A stretch of 64,000 nt of DNA from Tabrizicola sp. (GTDB lineage: Bacteria; Pseudomonadota; Alphaproteobacteria; Rhodobacterales; Rhodobacteraceae): contig NZ_JALHQD010000008.1 in NCBI RefSeq assembly GCF_022842145.1, positions 1 to 64,000 of the forward strand, written 5' to 3'. The translations under genes and the position numbers were made by a program. The notes beneath the pieces were generated by a model. That model saw only the letters and a list, made by a program, of their open reading frames with translations. It searched no databases and was not told where the DNA came from. Positions 9,147 to 17,851 of the stretch are shown piece by piece (position 1 is the stretch's first letter; each line of letters starts with the position of its first letter).

Positions 9147-9641
9147 ATGTTCAATCCGAAGACCCTTACGGCCTCGGCCGCCCTTTTCGCGCTGGTTGCA
9201 ATGCCGGCCCTGGCCCTTGAACTCTCGGCTGACGCCAAGCTTGGCGCTTCGCCCGAAGACATGACCACCGTCACGGTGATGAGCGATTCCGCCTTCGTCG
9301 GCAACGAGGTCCGCACCAAGGACCAGATCGTCATCGGCCAGGTCGAAAGCGTCTATGACAGCGAAGGCGCTCCGGTCGCCGTGGTGACCCTGAACAGCGA
9401 TTTCGGCGCGAAATCCAGCGTCAAGTCCTTCACCGTGCCGCTGGCCAGCGACATGACCGCCGACGGCTCGCTGACCTTGGGCTGGACCGAAGCCGAACTG
9501 ATCGCTGCGATCTCGTCCAATATCGACGCCACCAGCCCGGCCCTGGATGACTCTGCCGACAGCGAGACCGAGAAGTCGGAAGATGGTGCGGCCGATGGCG
9601 CGGACGACGCCACCGACGACAGCACGGACACCGGCGGCTGA
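9147..9641 (+). CDS. Secreted PRC-barrel-like protein
   Basis: A 164-residue exported protein: signal peptide about residues 1-22 (ASAALFALVAMPALALE), a PRC-barrel-like beta domain at about 55-125 (VRTKDQIVIGQVESVYDSEG, VVTLNSDFGAKSSVKSF), and an extremely acidic Asp/Glu/Ser-rich tail from about 135. The ATG at 9147 was chosen over those at 9141 and 9102 because GAGGAG sits 6 bases upstream. PRC-barrel proteins often associate with envelope or stress functions; the precise role is unknown. A strong terminator follows. Confidence 0.75.
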   Translation: MFNPKTLTASAALFALVAMPALALELSADAKLGASPEDMTTVTVMSDSAFVGNEVRTKDQIVIGQVESVYDSEGAPVAVVTLNSDFGAKSSVKSFTVPLASDMTADGSLTLGWTEAELIAAISSNIDATSPALDDSADSETEKSEDGAADGADDATDDSTDTGG

Positions 9642-9663
9642 CGCCTGCTTCCATCCAACATGC

Positions 9664-9692
9664 GGCCCGGCAGGTAACTGCCGGGCCTTTTT
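9664..9692 (+). terminator. Rho-independent terminator of the PRC-barrel gene
   Basis: Perfect 10-bp stem GGCCCGGCAG / CTGCCGGGCC with loop GTAA, followed by TTTTT. Confidence 0.9.
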
Positions 9693-9706
9693 CATGGGCC
9701 GCGGCC

Positions 9707-9734
9707 AAAAAAAAGGCCGAGCTTGCGCTCGGCC
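9707..9734 (-). terminator. Minus-strand intrinsic terminator
   Basis: On the minus strand, GGCCGAGC-GCAA-GCTCGGCC (8-bp perfect stem) is followed by T8. It ends transcription from the lysR direction and is the 3' end of the candidate small RNA described at 9707-9785. Confidence 0.88.
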
Positions 9735-9785
9735 AAGTCCAACAGGGAGGTACGAAGGGGCAAGAGCAAGCTCATCACCGCTTCG
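9707..9785 (-). ncRNA. Candidate small RNA with CCTCCCTGT anti-SD motif
   Basis: A transcript of about 80 nt is predicted from a promoter-like TTGTTT (9815-9820), 17-base spacer, TATCTC (9792-9797) to the T8 terminator. It carries ACCTCCCTGTTGGACTTGG directly before the terminator stem, and that motif recurs at 44.2-44.3 kb before another terminator. CCUCC stretches can pair with Shine-Dalgarno sequences, as proposed for CcsR/cuckoo-type alphaproteobacterial RNAs. It could instead be just the 3' end of the lysR transcript. No expression data are available. Confidence 0.45.
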
Positions 9786-9791
9786 AGATTT

Positions 9792-9820
9792 GAGATAGTG
9801 CCACATGCTTGCGCAAACAA
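9792..9820 (-). promoter_or_regulatory. Candidate promoter of the 9.7-kb small RNA
   Basis: Minus-strand TTGTTT (9820-9815), N17, TATCTC (9797-9792), between the lysR stop and the CCTCCCTGT motif. Start of transcription would be near 9785. Confidence 0.4.
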
Positions 9821-9850
9821 GTCAGGAATGCCCGACGTTTGGGCATTGCC

Positions 9851-9871
9851 GCTATGCAAATGCTGCATAGC
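9851..9871. repeat. Inverted repeat downstream of lysR
   Basis: GCTATGCA (9851-9858) and TGCATAGC (9864-9871) form a perfect 8-bp stem with a 5-base loop, 7 bases past the lysR stop. No T-run follows on the minus strand, so it may be an RNA 3'-end stabiliser or chance. Confidence 0.4.
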
Positions 9872-9877
9872 AGCAAT

Positions 9878-10783
9878 TCAGGCAGCGGCCTCTTCGGCCT
9901 GACGCCGGCGGAAGGACATGATCTCCTCGGTCACGAAATCACGGAACGCAGCCACCCGCTTGGAATGGCGCAGCTCCTCGGGATAGGCCAGGAACACCGG
10001 CACCTCGGCGCTTTCCACCTCGGGCAGAACCCGCACCAGATTGGGGAAATCCTCGGTCAGATAGTCCGGGAGCACCCCGATCCCCAGATGGTTCAGCACC
10101 GCCTGCAAGACCCCGAAATAGTTGTTCACCGTCAGGGTCGAGGGGATGTCATGCGTCATCAGCTCGGCCACCAAAAGGGCGCCCGACGCGACCTGAGGCG
10201 TACCGGCATGCTGGCTGATCAGCCGGTGGCTGCTGAAATCGTCCATCGAATGCGGCTCGCCATGGATGGCCAGATACTCCGGCGTCGCGAAAAGCTGCAT
10301 GCGGATCTGCATGAGGCGCTTCCGGATCAGGTCGGCTTGGCTCGGCTCCTTCATCCGGATCGCCACGTCGGCCTCGCGCATCGGTAGGTCCAGAACGCGC
10401 TCCTCCAGCATCAGGTCGATCTTCAGCGCCGGATACTTGGCGTAAAGCCGCGCGAGCCGCGGCGCCAGCCACAGGGTCCCGAAGCCCGTCGTCGTCGTGA
10501 CCCGCAACTCGCCAAAGACCTCGTCCTCGCTGTCGCGGATCCGCGCCGCGGTCGCATCCAGCCGCCGCACCATCTGCGTCGTCGCGTCGAACAGAAGCTC
10601 GCCCTGTTCCGTCAGGATCAGTCCCCGGGCGTGCCGGTGGAACAGCGTCACGTTCAGGCTTTCCTCCAGCGCGCGGATCTGCCGGCTGACGGCCGACTGC
10701 GACAGATGCAGCACGTCCCCCGCATGGGTCAGGCTGCCCTTCTCCGCCACGGCGTGAAAGATCCTCAGCTTGTCCCAATCCAT
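9878..10783 (-). CDS. LysR-family transcriptional regulator
   Basis: A 301-residue LysR-type regulator. The N-terminal winged helix-turn-helix is at about residues 3-62 (LRIFHAVAEKGSLTHAGDVL followed by HLSQSAVSRQIRALEE), then the linker helix and a periplasmic-binding-protein-like effector domain (VTTTTGFGTLWLAPRLARL onward). It is divergent from murI, but the 190-base gap does not show a clear T-N11-A site. The co-inducer and targets are unknown. Confidence 0.92.
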   Translation of the reverse strand: MDWDKLRIFHAVAEKGSLTHAGDVLHLSQSAVSRQIRALEESLNVTLFHRHARGLILTEQGELLFDATTQMVRRLDATAARIRDSEDEVFGELRVTTTTGFGTLWLAPRLARLYAKYPALKIDLMLEERVLDLPMREADVAIRMKEPSQADLIRKRLMQIRMQLFATPEYLAIHGEPHSMDDFSSHRLISQHAGTPQVASGALLVAELMTHDIPSTLTVNNYFGVLQAVLNHLGIGVLPDYLTEDFPNLVRVLPEVESAEVPVFLAYPEELRHSKRVAAFRDFVTEEIMSFRRRQAEEAAA

Positions 10784-10972
10784 GAGCTACCCTTTCCTGA
10801 TCACCGGACACAGTAACATGTCCGACCCCAGATAGGGATAGGGGTTCGCATGTAAACCCTGCCGGCGGCGGTCTCCGCCGGCTTGGCCCTTTCGCCCTCC
10901 ACCGGTCCGCCCTATGATCGCCAGCAGGATAAGGCGCGCATCAGGATTGCGCCGACAGCGCAAGAGGCAGGC

Positions 10973-11785
10973 ATGGCAGTTGGCGTCTTTGATTCGGGCC
11001 TGGGCGGTCTGACCGTTCTTGATGCGTTGACAAAGCGCCTGCCGGACGTGCCTTTCGTCTACTTCGGCGACAATGCCCACGCGCCCTATGGCGTCCGCAC
11101 CGCAGACGACATCTTCAACCTGACCTGCGCCGCGACGGAAAGGCTCTGGGCCGAGGGCTGCGATCTGGTGATCCTTGCCTGCAACACCGCCTCGGCCGCC
11201 GCTCTCAAGCGGATGCAGGAAACCTGGGTGCCCGCCGACAAGCGCGTCCTTGGCGTCTTCGTGCCCCTGATCGAGGCACTGACCGAACGCCAATGGGGCG
11301 ACAACTCCCCCCCGCGCGAAGTGGCCGTGAAACACGTCGCCCTTTTCGCCACCCCGGCCACCGTCGCCAGCCGTGCCTTCCAGCGCGAGCTTGCCTTCCG
11401 CGCCATCGGTGTCGACGTCGAGGCCCAGCCCTGCGGCGGGGTGGTCGATGCCATCGAACAGGGTGACGAGATCCTGGCCGAAGCCCTGGTCCGCTCCCAC
11501 GTCGAGGCGCTCAAGCGCCGGATGCCGACGCCCGAGGCCGCGATCCTGGGCTGCACGCATTACCCCTTGATGGAAAAGGTCTTCGCCGATGCCTTGGGGC
11601 AGGGGGTGAAGGTCTATTCCCAGGCAAACCTGGTGGCCGAATCCCTCGCCGACTACCTGACCCGCCGCCCCGCCTTCGCCGGCAGCGGCACGCAGTCGAA
11701 GTTCCTGACGACCGGCGACCCGGCCTACGTGTCGAACAAGGCGACGCAATTCCTGCGCCGGAAAATCACCTTCGAGGCGGTCTGA
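10973..11785 (+). CDS. murI: Glutamate racemase
   Basis: Cofactor-independent interconversion of L- and D-glutamate for peptidoglycan precursors. The 270-residue protein has both catalytic cysteines: Cys70 in [11 protein letters not shown] and Cys194 in LGCTHYPL, plus the substrate motifs [10 protein letters not shown] and [11 protein letters not shown]. The ATG at 10973 follows AAGAGGCAGGC; a longer in-frame extension to 10883 has no family similarity. The stop overlaps the next start by one base. Confidence 0.96.
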   Translation: MAVGVFDSGLGGLTVLDALTKRLPDVPFVYFGDNAHAPYGVRTADDIFNLTCAATERLWAEGCDLVILACNTASAAALKRMQETWVPADKRVLGVFVPLIEALTERQWGDNSPPREVAVKHVALFATPATVASRAFQRELAFRAIGVDVEAQPCGGVVDAIEQGDEILAEALVRSHVEALKRRMPTPEAAILGCTHYPLMEKVFADALGQGVKVYSQANLVAESLADYLTRRPAFAGSGTQSKFLTTGDPAYVSNKATQFLRRKITFEAV

Positions 11786-12525
11786 TGCTTCCCCTGGCCG
11801 AGTGGCGCTCCGCCCGCCTTGCTTCCCTCACCGCACCCGATGGCTGGCTGAATCTGGTTGCCAGGATCGAGCTTGCCCCCGGTCGCCACCTTGTCGGCGC
11901 GGCACAAGAGGTGCAGCTTCCGTCCGGTCCGGACCTTCTGGGAACCCTGGAAATCAGCGACAGCGGCGCGACCTTTGCCGCGCCGGGCAAGGCCCCCGAA
12001 CCCTTCCAGCCCATCCCTGACGCTTTCCCGCAGTTGCAGGTGGGCACGTTCCTTCTGGAAATCCACACCGTCGACGGCGTCCCGGCCCTGAGGGTCCGCG
12101 ACCTGACGCTGACCCCCGCCATCACCTTGCGACATTTCGCTGATCCACCGGATTGGACGATCCGAGCAAACTGGGAAAGCTTCGCACCGCGAGTCTATGA
12201 TGTAGCAATGAAAGACGGTTCCACCGCCGCGGTGACCCTGACCCACCGCGCGACCTTCCAGCATGAGGGCGAGACCGTCACCCTGACGCCGACGCATTGG
12301 AAATCCGGAAAGCCGATGTTCGTCTTCCGTGACGCCACGGCGGGCGAGACCTATCCGGCCTGCCGCTTTCTCTTCGGTGAGGACGCTTCCGACACCGAGA
12401 TCACCTTGGACTTCAACCGCGCCATCTCGCCGCCCTGCGCCTTCACCGATTTCGCCATCTGCCCGTTGCCGCCCCCCGGCAACATCCTTCCGTTCCGCAT
12501 TGAGGCGGGTGAGCTGGCCCCCTGA
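11785..12525 (+). CDS. DUF1684 family protein
   Basis: A 246-residue soluble protein with DUF1684 features: an N-terminal LAEWRSARLASLTAPDGWLNL and the C-terminal block LDFNRAISPPCAFTDFAICP followed by LPPPGNILPFRIEAGE. No signal peptide or enzymatic motif is apparent and no function is established for the family. The ATG overlaps the murI stop by one base, so the pair is translationally coupled. Confidence 0.85.
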   Translation: MLPLAEWRSARLASLTAPDGWLNLVARIELAPGRHLVGAAQEVQLPSGPDLLGTLEISDSGATFAAPGKAPEPFQPIPDAFPQLQVGTFLLEIHTVDGVPALRVRDLTLTPAITLRHFADPPDWTIRANWESFAPRVYDVAMKDGSTAAVTLTHRATFQHEGETVTLTPTHWKSGKPMFVFRDATAGETYPACRFLFGEDASDTEITLDFNRAISPPCAFTDFAICPLPPPGNILPFRIEAGELAP

Positions 12526-12552
12526 CGCCACGGGGGCGCTTTGCGCGGGCGT

Positions 12553-12575
12553 AGGGTGGATGATCCGCCCACCCT
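12553..12575. terminator. AGGGTGG hairpin between convergent DUF1684 and fnt genes
   Basis: AGGGTGG (12553-12559) pairs with CCACCCT (12569-12575). A closely related hairpin with a longer stem occurs at 55479-55506. Probably a bidirectional terminator; it looks like a member of a dispersed hairpin family. Confidence 0.5.
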
Positions 12576-12577
12576 CC

Positions 12578-13357
12578 TTATCCCCGCATCGACCCATAGG
12601 CATAGCGGTATGCCAACGCGACCCCGCCCGCTCCGCCAAGCACATTGCCCAGCGACACCCACAGCAGATTGCCCAGCACTCCCGCCGTCGTCGCCTCCGA
12701 CCCGGCCCAAACTCCGGCGGGGAACAGGAACATGTTGGCCACCGAATGCTCCAGCCCCAGTGTCACGAAGGCCGCGACGGGCCAAAGGACGCCCAGGATC
12801 TTGTCCGTCGCCGTCCGCGCCGCGAAACTCAGCCAGACTGCAAGGCAGACAAGTGCATTGCACAAGGCGCCACGGACAAAGGCTTCGACCGGGGGCAGGG
12901 CGGCTTTGGTCGATGCGGCCTTTGCGGCCACCGTACCCATCGGCCCGTCCAGCAGGCCCGACATCCCGAAGGCCACCGCCAGACCCACAGCACCCACCAG
13001 ATTGCCCAGCCAGACGATCCCCCAGTTGCGCAATAGCGCCCCCAGCGTGATCCTCCGGTCCACCGCCGCCATCACCATTAGCGCGTTGCCGGTGAAAAGC
13101 TCTGCCCCGCCCACGACGACCAGGATCAGCCCCAGCGCAAAGACCACGCCACCCAGTACCCTTTGCGGGCCAAATCCGGGGTCCGCACCGGCCATCGCGA
13201 TGCACCAGAAGGCCGAGCCAAATCCGATGAAGGCCCCGGCAAGCAGGGCGAGCGTCGCCACGCGGTGCAGCGGCAGGGCCGCCTTTGCGACGCCCGCCGT
13301 CTCGATCAGTGCCGCAATCTCGGCGGGCTTGTAGGCATCGTGACTTTCCCCGGGCAT
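12578..13357 (-). CDS. Formate/nitrite transporter (FNT) family channel
   Basis: A 259-residue membrane protein of the FNT family (FocA/NirC type), a pentameric channel for formate, nitrite or related anions in the inner membrane. About six membrane helices, with the family segments GAFIGFGSAFWCI, GGAELFTGNALMVMAA and FVTLGLEHSVANMFLFPAG (the conserved central His region). The start at 13357 was chosen because AAGGGAGG lies 5 bases upstream; a longer frame to 13405 runs into the efp terminator. No nitrite reductase or formate lyase genes are adjacent, so the substrate is open. Confidence 0.9.
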   Translation of the reverse strand: MPGESHDAYKPAEIAALIETAGVAKAALPLHRVATLALLAGAFIGFGSAFWCIAMAGADPGFGPQRVLGGVVFALGLILVVVGGAELFTGNALMVMAAVDRRITLGALLRNWGIVWLGNLVGAVGLAVAFGMSGLLDGPMGTVAAKAASTKAALPPVEAFVRGALCNALVCLAVWLSFAARTATDKILGVLWPVAAFVTLGLEHSVANMFLFPAGVWAGSEATTAGVLGNLLWVSLGNVLGGAGGVALAYRYAYGSMRG

Positions 13358-13410
13358 CTCGGCCTCCCTTTTGGGCGCAGCATAGGCCTTTGCGGCCTCC
13401 GGCAAAGCAA

Positions 13411-13436
13411 AAAGGCACGCCGTGGGGCGTGCCTTT
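13411..13436. terminator. Bidirectional terminator downstream of efp
   Basis: Perfect 11-bp stem AAAGGCACGCC / GGCGTGCCTTT with loop GTGG. On the minus strand the following bases are TTGC after a CCTTTTT run, so it ends the efp transcript before fnt. Confidence 0.85.
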
Positions 13437-13516
13437 CAAACCTTTCGGAAACCTTAACGTTCACGTCCAACCCATTGATAAGGTTGAGTGGGCCAAACCC
13501 ACCACGCGTGGGCAGA

Positions 13517-14083
13517 TCAGTCCTTGGCGCGCTCGACGTAGCTGTCGTCGTCGGTGTTGATCACGATCCGCACGCCCGGCCCGATATGGGGGGGCACCAT
13601 GACCCGCAGCCCGTTCTGCACGACCGCCGGCTTGTACGAGGACGAGGCCGTCTGCCCCTTGGTGACCGGCTCGGTCTCCAGGATCTCGACGGTGATCTTC
13701 TGCGGCACTTCCATCGCGATCGGAACGCCGTCGAAGGTCTTCACATAGCAACGCATGCCTTCCTGGAGGTAGGCCTTGTTCGCGCCCAGGATATCCTCGG
13801 TCACGACGACCTGATCGTAGCTGATCGGGTCCATGAAGTGGAATCCCTCGCCGTCCTCGTACAGGAAATCATACTCCCGCTCGTCGACGGTGGCCTTCTC
13901 GACCATCTCGGTGGTCCGCCAGCGTTCCGAAACCTTGGTGCCGTCCGAAATGCGACGCATGTCGACGCTGGTGGTCGGCGTCCCCTTGCCGGGGTGGAAG
14001 TTCGAGGCGGTCAGCACGACGTAGAGCCGACCCTCCATTTCGACAACGTTGCCCTTGCGGAGCGAGGAGGCGATGACTTTCAA
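13517..14083 (-). CDS. efp: Translation elongation factor P (TTG start)
   Basis: EF-P relieves ribosome stalling at polyproline stretches. The 188-residue protein has the three-barrel plan, the modification-site loop [10 protein letters not shown] with Lys33 expected to be beta-lysylated, and the C-terminal [17 protein letters not shown]-like block ([17 protein letters not shown]) and [18 protein letters not shown]. Homologues start [12 protein letters not shown], so the start is the TTG at 14083, with AAGGA 8 bases upstream; upstream ATG codons would add non-homologous sequence. It faces epmA, its presumed modifier. Confidence 0.93.
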   Translation of the reverse strand: MKVIASSLRKGNVVEMEGRLYVVLTASNFHPGKGTPTTSVDMRRISDGTKVSERWRTTEMVEKATVDEREYDFLYEDGEGFHFMDPISYDQVVVTEDILGANKAYLQEGMRCYVKTFDGVPIAMEVPQKITVEILETEPVTKGQTASSSYKPAVVQNGLRVMVPPHIGPGVRIVINTDDDSYVERAKD

Positions 14084-14167
14084 AGGTCGGGTCCTTGTTG
14101 TAACGGGGACCGGTCCCAGGACCGGCATCTGCCCGCGCCCGTAACCCATCCCGACCGGAATTTCCAG

Positions 14168-15220
14168 ATGAATCCCGCTTCGCCCCCGTCCAACCCCTGG
14201 TGGGCCCCCCACCGCCACGCCGACCGCCGCCCGCTGCTTCTGGCCCGCAACCGCATCCAGGCGGCGATCCGGGCCTGGCTTGCCGGGGAGGGGTTCACCG
14301 AGGTCGATCCGGCCGCGCTGGCGATCTCTCCTGGAAACGAGGCTCACCTGCACGGCTTTGCGACCGAAGCGATCGGAAATGACGGGGAGGGGCGGCGGAT
14401 GTACCTCCACACCTCTCCCGAGTTCGCGATGAAGAAGCTTCTCGCGGCGGGGGAAACCCGGATCCACGCCTTCGCCCACGTCTGGCGGAACCGGGAGCGG
14501 GGGCCGCTCCATTCCCCCGAGTTCACGATGCTGGAATGGTACCGGGTGGGCGAGGGGTACGAGGTCCTGATGGCCGATACGATGGCCTTCCTGCGACTGG
14601 CAGCGCGGGAGGCGGGGGGCTCGCTACTGCGCTTTCGGGACCGGACCTGCGATCCCTTTGCGGAGCCGGAACGGATCACGGTCGCGGAGGCGTTCGAACT
14701 GCACGCCGGGGTGGACCTGATGCGCTCGATCCGGGCGGATGGGTCGACGGATGCGGGCGGGCTGGGGGCGGAACTGGACCGGATCGGAGTGCGGCGGGCG
14801 GGGGATGACACCTGGTCGGACATGCTGAGCCGGGTCTTGTCCGAGAAGGTGGAGCCGAAGCTTGGGATGGGACGGGTGACGATCCTGGACCGGTATCCCT
14901 CGGCGGAGGCGGCGCTGGCCCGGAAGGTGCCGGGCGACGCGCGGGTGGCGGAGCGGTTCGAAGTCTATGCTTGCGGGGTGGAGCTTGCGAACGGGTTCGG
15001 GGAGCTGACCGACGCGGGCGAGCAGCGGCGGCGGTTCGAGGCGGAGATGACCGAGAAGGCGCGCGTCTATGGGGAGACCTACCCGTTGGACGAGGACTTT
15101 CTGGCGGCGCTGGAGGGGATGCCTGCGGCGGCGGGGATCGCGATGGGGTTCGACCGGGTGGTGATGCTGGCCACGGGCGCGCCGAGGATCGACGACGTGA
15201 TGTGGACGCCGGTGCCGTGA
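14168..15220 (+). CDS. epmA: EF-P--(R)-beta-lysine ligase EpmA (PoxA/GenX)
   Basis: A lysyl-tRNA-synthetase-like enzyme that attaches (R)-beta-lysine to EF-P. The 350-residue protein contains only the class II catalytic core without the anticodon-binding domain. Motif 2 is [21 protein letters not shown], split here as [13 protein letters not shown] and [10 protein letters not shown]; motif 3 is [13 protein letters not shown]. The N-terminal [20 protein letters not shown] is typical. Divergence from efp, with 84 bases between starts, matches the function. The aminomutase EpmB needed to make beta-lysine is not in the window. Confidence 0.93.
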   Translation: MNPASPPSNPWWAPHRHADRRPLLLARNRIQAAIRAWLAGEGFTEVDPAALAISPGNEAHLHGFATEAIGNDGEGRRMYLHTSPEFAMKKLLAAGETRIHAFAHVWRNRERGPLHSPEFTMLEWYRVGEGYEVLMADTMAFLRLAAREAGGSLLRFRDRTCDPFAEPERITVAEAFELHAGVDLMRSIRADGSTDAGGLGAELDRIGVRRAGDDTWSDMLSRVLSEKVEPKLGMGRVTILDRYPSAEAALARKVPGDARVAERFEVYACGVELANGFGELTDAGEQRRRFEAEMTEKARVYGETYPLDEDFLAALEGMPAAAGIAMGFDRVVMLATGAPRIDDVMWTPVP

Positions 15221-15391
15221 TGTGCCCGCGCGCGAGCAGGTTTTGGGATCTTTTGATTTCAAGGGCTTGGCTGTGGTCTTTGAGGGTTTTTTAACCTTCG
15301 GGCTGCTTGAAGGTTGGGGCGGCTGTTGAATTGAGCGCTGACGCGCAAGGCTTTGATCTCGTCGTCGGGCTGCGCCTCCTCCTCGGTCGTC

Positions 15392-15408
15392 GGGGGCGCT
15401 TCGCCCCC
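15392..15408. repeat. GC-rich hairpin of a Rhodobacteraceae-type intergenic element
   Basis: GGGGGCG, loop CTT, CGCCCCC. With the trailing AACCCCCAGGATAT it resembles a hairpin element seen widely between genes in this family, from memory of such genomes. Only one copy is in the window. Confidence 0.45.
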
Positions 15409-15454
15409 CGAACCCCCAGGATATATCTGAAAGGATGATCCCGGTTCGGGTGTT

Positions 15455-15478
15455 GGTGCCTCCGGCGGGGATATTTGG
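15455..15478. repeat. Intergenic repeat, copy 1
   Basis: A 24-base stretch beginning GGTGCCTCCGGCGGGG and ending ATATTTGG is identical to 32402-32425. The flanks stay similar (GCAAAGATGAAAGG here, AAACAGGTGAATGG there), so the true repeat is longer. Confidence 0.75.
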
Positions 15479-15587
15479 GCAAAGATGAAAGGCTTTGGGC
15501 CGGAATTGTGCCGGTGACATCCGGTGGCCTTGCATTAAAGGGCTGCGGGGCGCAAAGAAGGCGCGTTTCGTTTGCAGGAGCCGCGCC

Positions 15588-16616
15588 ATGACCCATCGCA
15601 TCGCCATCCTTGGAGCCTCGGGCTATACGGGGGCGGAGCTTGTCCGTCTGATGGCCACGCATCCGTCGATGCAGATCGTGGCGTTGTCGGCGGACCGCAA
15701 GGCGGGCATGGCGATGGCGGAGGTGTTTCCCTTCCTGCGGCATCTGGACCTGCCGCGGTTGCAGAAGATCTACGAGATCGATTTTTCCAACGTTGACCTG
15801 TGCTTCTGCGCGCTGCCTCATGCGACGACGCAGGAGGTGATCGCCAAGCTGCCGCGGGATCTGAAGATCGTCGACCTGTCGGCGGACTTCCGGCTGCGCG
15901 ATCCGGCGGAATACGAGAAGTGGTATGGTCAACCCCACGCCGCGCAGGATTTGCAGGCCGAGGCGGTCTATGGGCTGACGGAGTTCTATCGGGACGAGAT
16001 CAAGGGCGCGCGGCTGGTCGCGGGCACGGGGTGCAATGCGGCGACGGGGCAGTTCGCGCTGCGGCCCCTGATCGCGGCGGGCTGCATTGACCTGGACGAC
16101 ATCCTGATCGACCTGAAGGCGGGCGTCTCTGGCGCGGGGCGGTCCTTGAAGGAGAACCTTCTTCACGCGGAATTGTCCGGCGGCACACACGCCTATTCGG
16201 CTGGCGGCAAGCACCGTCATTTGGGCGAGTTCGACCAGGAGTTTTCCAAGGTCGCGGGACGTGCGGTGCAGGTGCAGTTCACGCCGCATCTTCTGCCGAT
16301 GAACCGGGGGATCCTTGCCACGGTCTATGTGAAGGGTGACGCGAAGATCGTGCACCAGACGCTTGATAAGGCTTATGAAAGCGAACCGTTCGTGAAGGTT
16401 CTGCCGTTTGGCTCGCTGCCCTCGACCCGCGACATTGCCGGGTCCAACTTCTGCCATCTGGGTGTCGTCGGCGACCGCAGGCCGGGCCTTGCTGTCGTGG
16501 TCGCGGTGCTGGACAACCTGACCAAGGGATCCTCGGGGCAGGCGATCCAGAACGCGAACCTGATGCTGGGGCTGCCCGAGGCGGAAGGTCTGATGCTGGC
16601 CCCGGTCTTCCCGTAA
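15588..16616 (+). CDS. argC: N-acetyl-gamma-glutamyl-phosphate reductase
   Basis: NADPH-dependent reduction of N-acetylglutamyl phosphate in arginine biosynthesis. The 342-residue protein has the Rossmann motif [15 protein letters not shown] at residues 7-21 and the catalytic Cys149 in [10 protein letters not shown], an alphaproteobacterial variant of the usual PGCYPT motif. Other signatures are [19 protein letters not shown] and [26 protein letters not shown] lies 7 bases before the ATG. It leads a plus-strand run into ccmE. Confidence 0.95.
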   Translation: MTHRIAILGASGYTGAELVRLMATHPSMQIVALSADRKAGMAMAEVFPFLRHLDLPRLQKIYEIDFSNVDLCFCALPHATTQEVIAKLPRDLKIVDLSADFRLRDPAEYEKWYGQPHAAQDLQAEAVYGLTEFYRDEIKGARLVAGTGCNAATGQFALRPLIAAGCIDLDDILIDLKAGVSGAGRSLKENLLHAELSGGTHAYSAGGKHRHLGEFDQEFSKVAGRAVQVQFTPHLLPMNRGILATVYVKGDAKIVHQTLDKAYESEPFVKVLPFGSLPSTRDIAGSNFCHLGVVGDRRPGLAVVVAVLDNLTKGSSGQAIQNANLMLGLPEAEGLMLAPVFP

Positions 16617-16687
16617 GGCTTGACGCGCATCAAGGCGTGCCCACCTTGGGCATGGCATAGGCCGGGTGACGGCAGGGGACGCACAGT

Positions 16688-17170
16688 ATGAGTGAGAAGA
16701 CGGCATTCCGCGGGCTGAAGGGCCTGAAGAAGCAGCGGCGCATCCAGATCATCGCTTTGGCTGCCGTGGCGCTTCTTGGAGCAACGGGGCTTGTCGGGTA
16801 TGCGATGCGGGACGGGATCAACTTCTTCCGCAGCCCCAGCCAGGTGATGTCCGAGCCGCCTTCGGCCGGGGAGACGTTCCGCATCGGCGGGCTGGTGGTG
16901 GAAGGGTCGATCGTGCGGGGCGAGGGCACCGAGGTGTCCTTTGCCGTGACTGACACCAACGCGACTGTGCCGGTCCGTTACACCGGCATTCTACCGGACC
17001 TCTTTTCCGAGGGGCAGGGGATGGTGGCCCTGGGCAGGATGGAGGGCGACACCTTCATCGCGACCGAAGTGCTGGCCAAGCATGACGAGACCTACATGCC
17101 CCAGGAAGTCATCGACTCGCTGAAGGAGCAGGGGGTCTACGTCGACCCCGAGGCCAAGCCGGAAAGCTGA
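16688..17170 (+). CDS. ccmE: Cytochrome c maturation heme chaperone CcmE
   Basis: Periplasmic, membrane-anchored chaperone that covalently holds heme and delivers it for c-type cytochrome maturation. The 160-residue protein has a basic N-terminus, one membrane helix (about residues 20-40), an OB-fold domain and the heme-attachment motif LAKHDETYMP with His132 and Tyr136. The other ccm genes are not in the window, so this is a detached ccmE. It is followed by the lysis cassette. Confidence 0.95.
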   Translation: MSEKTAFRGLKGLKKQRRIQIIALAAVALLGATGLVGYAMRDGINFFRSPSQVMSEPPSAGETFRIGGLVVEGSIVRGEGTEVSFAVTDTNATVPVRYTGILPDLFSEGQGMVALGRMEGDTFIATEVLAKHDETYMPQEVIDSLKEQGVYVDPEAKPES

Positions 17171-17239
17171 GCGCGCGCCCTGGTCGGGCCGCGTTAACGC
17201 CGGTTTGCGAGGTTGCCCCCGTTGCACAGGGGGTGGCCG

Positions 17240-17851
17240 ATGCCGGAAGTCCGTCAGATTGCCGAGGAAATCGTGGCCCGCGAGGGCGGGTTCGTCAACG
17301 ATCCGGATGATCCGGGCGGGGCGACCAATCACGGGGTGACGATCCACACGATGCGGCGGCTGGGGATCGACGTGAACCGGGACACGCGGATCGACGTGGC
17401 CGATGTGCGGGCATTGACCCGCAAGCAGGCGGTGGAGATCTACCTCAAGCATTACTACCAGGGACCGGGGATCGCGGCGCTGCCGGAGGTGCTGCAGGCG
17501 TCGGTCTTTGACATGTATGTCAACGCGGGCGGCAATGCGGTGAAGATCCTGCAGCGCTTGCTGACCGACATGGGGTTTCCTTGCGATCCCGACGGGGCCA
17601 TCGGGCCGCAGACGATCCGGGCGGCGCAGATGGCCTATGAAGCGGCGCCCTCGCATCTGCCGGACGCCTACGGGATCGCGCGGCGGAATTACTACTATGC
17701 GATTGCGGACAAGCGGCCCGCGAGCCGGAAGTTCGCGCGGCGGAAGGATGGCGGCAAGGGTGGCTGGATCGTCCGGGCCGAGGAGTTCATCTCGGCGAAG
17801 TATCATCTGACTGAGGCACAGCACCGGGCGCGGGTCTCGGCATGGGGATGA
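17240..17851 (+). CDS. GTA-type endolysin (GH108 N-acetylmuramidase)
   Basis: A 203-residue peptidoglycan hydrolase with a glycoside hydrolase family 108 domain: the catalytic Glu15 in REGGFVNDPDDPGGATNHG and the following VTIHTMRRLGI, then a PG-binding-3 type domain (VFDMYVNAGGNAVKILQRLL, DPDGAIGPQTIRAA). There is no signal peptide, so release needs a holin, which is encoded next and overlaps it. In Rhodobacter capsulatus a homologous endolysin/holin pair releases the gene transfer agent. The ATG follows CAGGGGGTGGCCG. Confidence 0.87.
   Translation: MPEVRQIAEEIVAREGGFVNDPDDPGGATNHGVTIHTMRRLGIDVNRDTRIDVADVRALTRKQAVEIYLKHYYQGPGIAALPEVLQASVFDMYVNAGGNAVKILQRLLTDMGFPCDPDGAIGPQTIRAAQMAYEAAPSHLPDAYGIARRNYYYAIADKRPASRKFARRKDGGKGGWIVRAEEFISAKYHLTEAQHRARVSAWG

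Larger units (their letters stand above)
15221..15587. other. 367-base intergenic region with family repeats
   Basis: No gene is seen here. It holds a hairpin GGGGGCG-CTT-CGCCCCC at 15392-15408 followed by CCCCCAGGATATATCTGA, and the repeat at 15455-15478. A short GGTT-T-run-AACC element near 15285-15296 could end epmA transcription. The argC ribosome-binding site GCAGGAG is at 15574-15580. Confidence 0.6.

Noticed and set aside
7808-9334. A 508-codon minus-strand frame
   Set aside because: Antisense to the ECF sigma factor, no recognisable domain.
13440-13500. An FNR/Anr-type site near the formate/nitrite transporter
   Set aside because: ATTGATAAGGTTGAG resembles half of TTGAT-N4-ATCAA but the second half does not match, and it lies on the efp side of the terminator.
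17185-17205. A full CtrA box (TTAA-N7-TTAAC) upstream of the endolysin
   Set aside because: Only one half site (GTTAAC) is present; the second half is missing at the required spacing.
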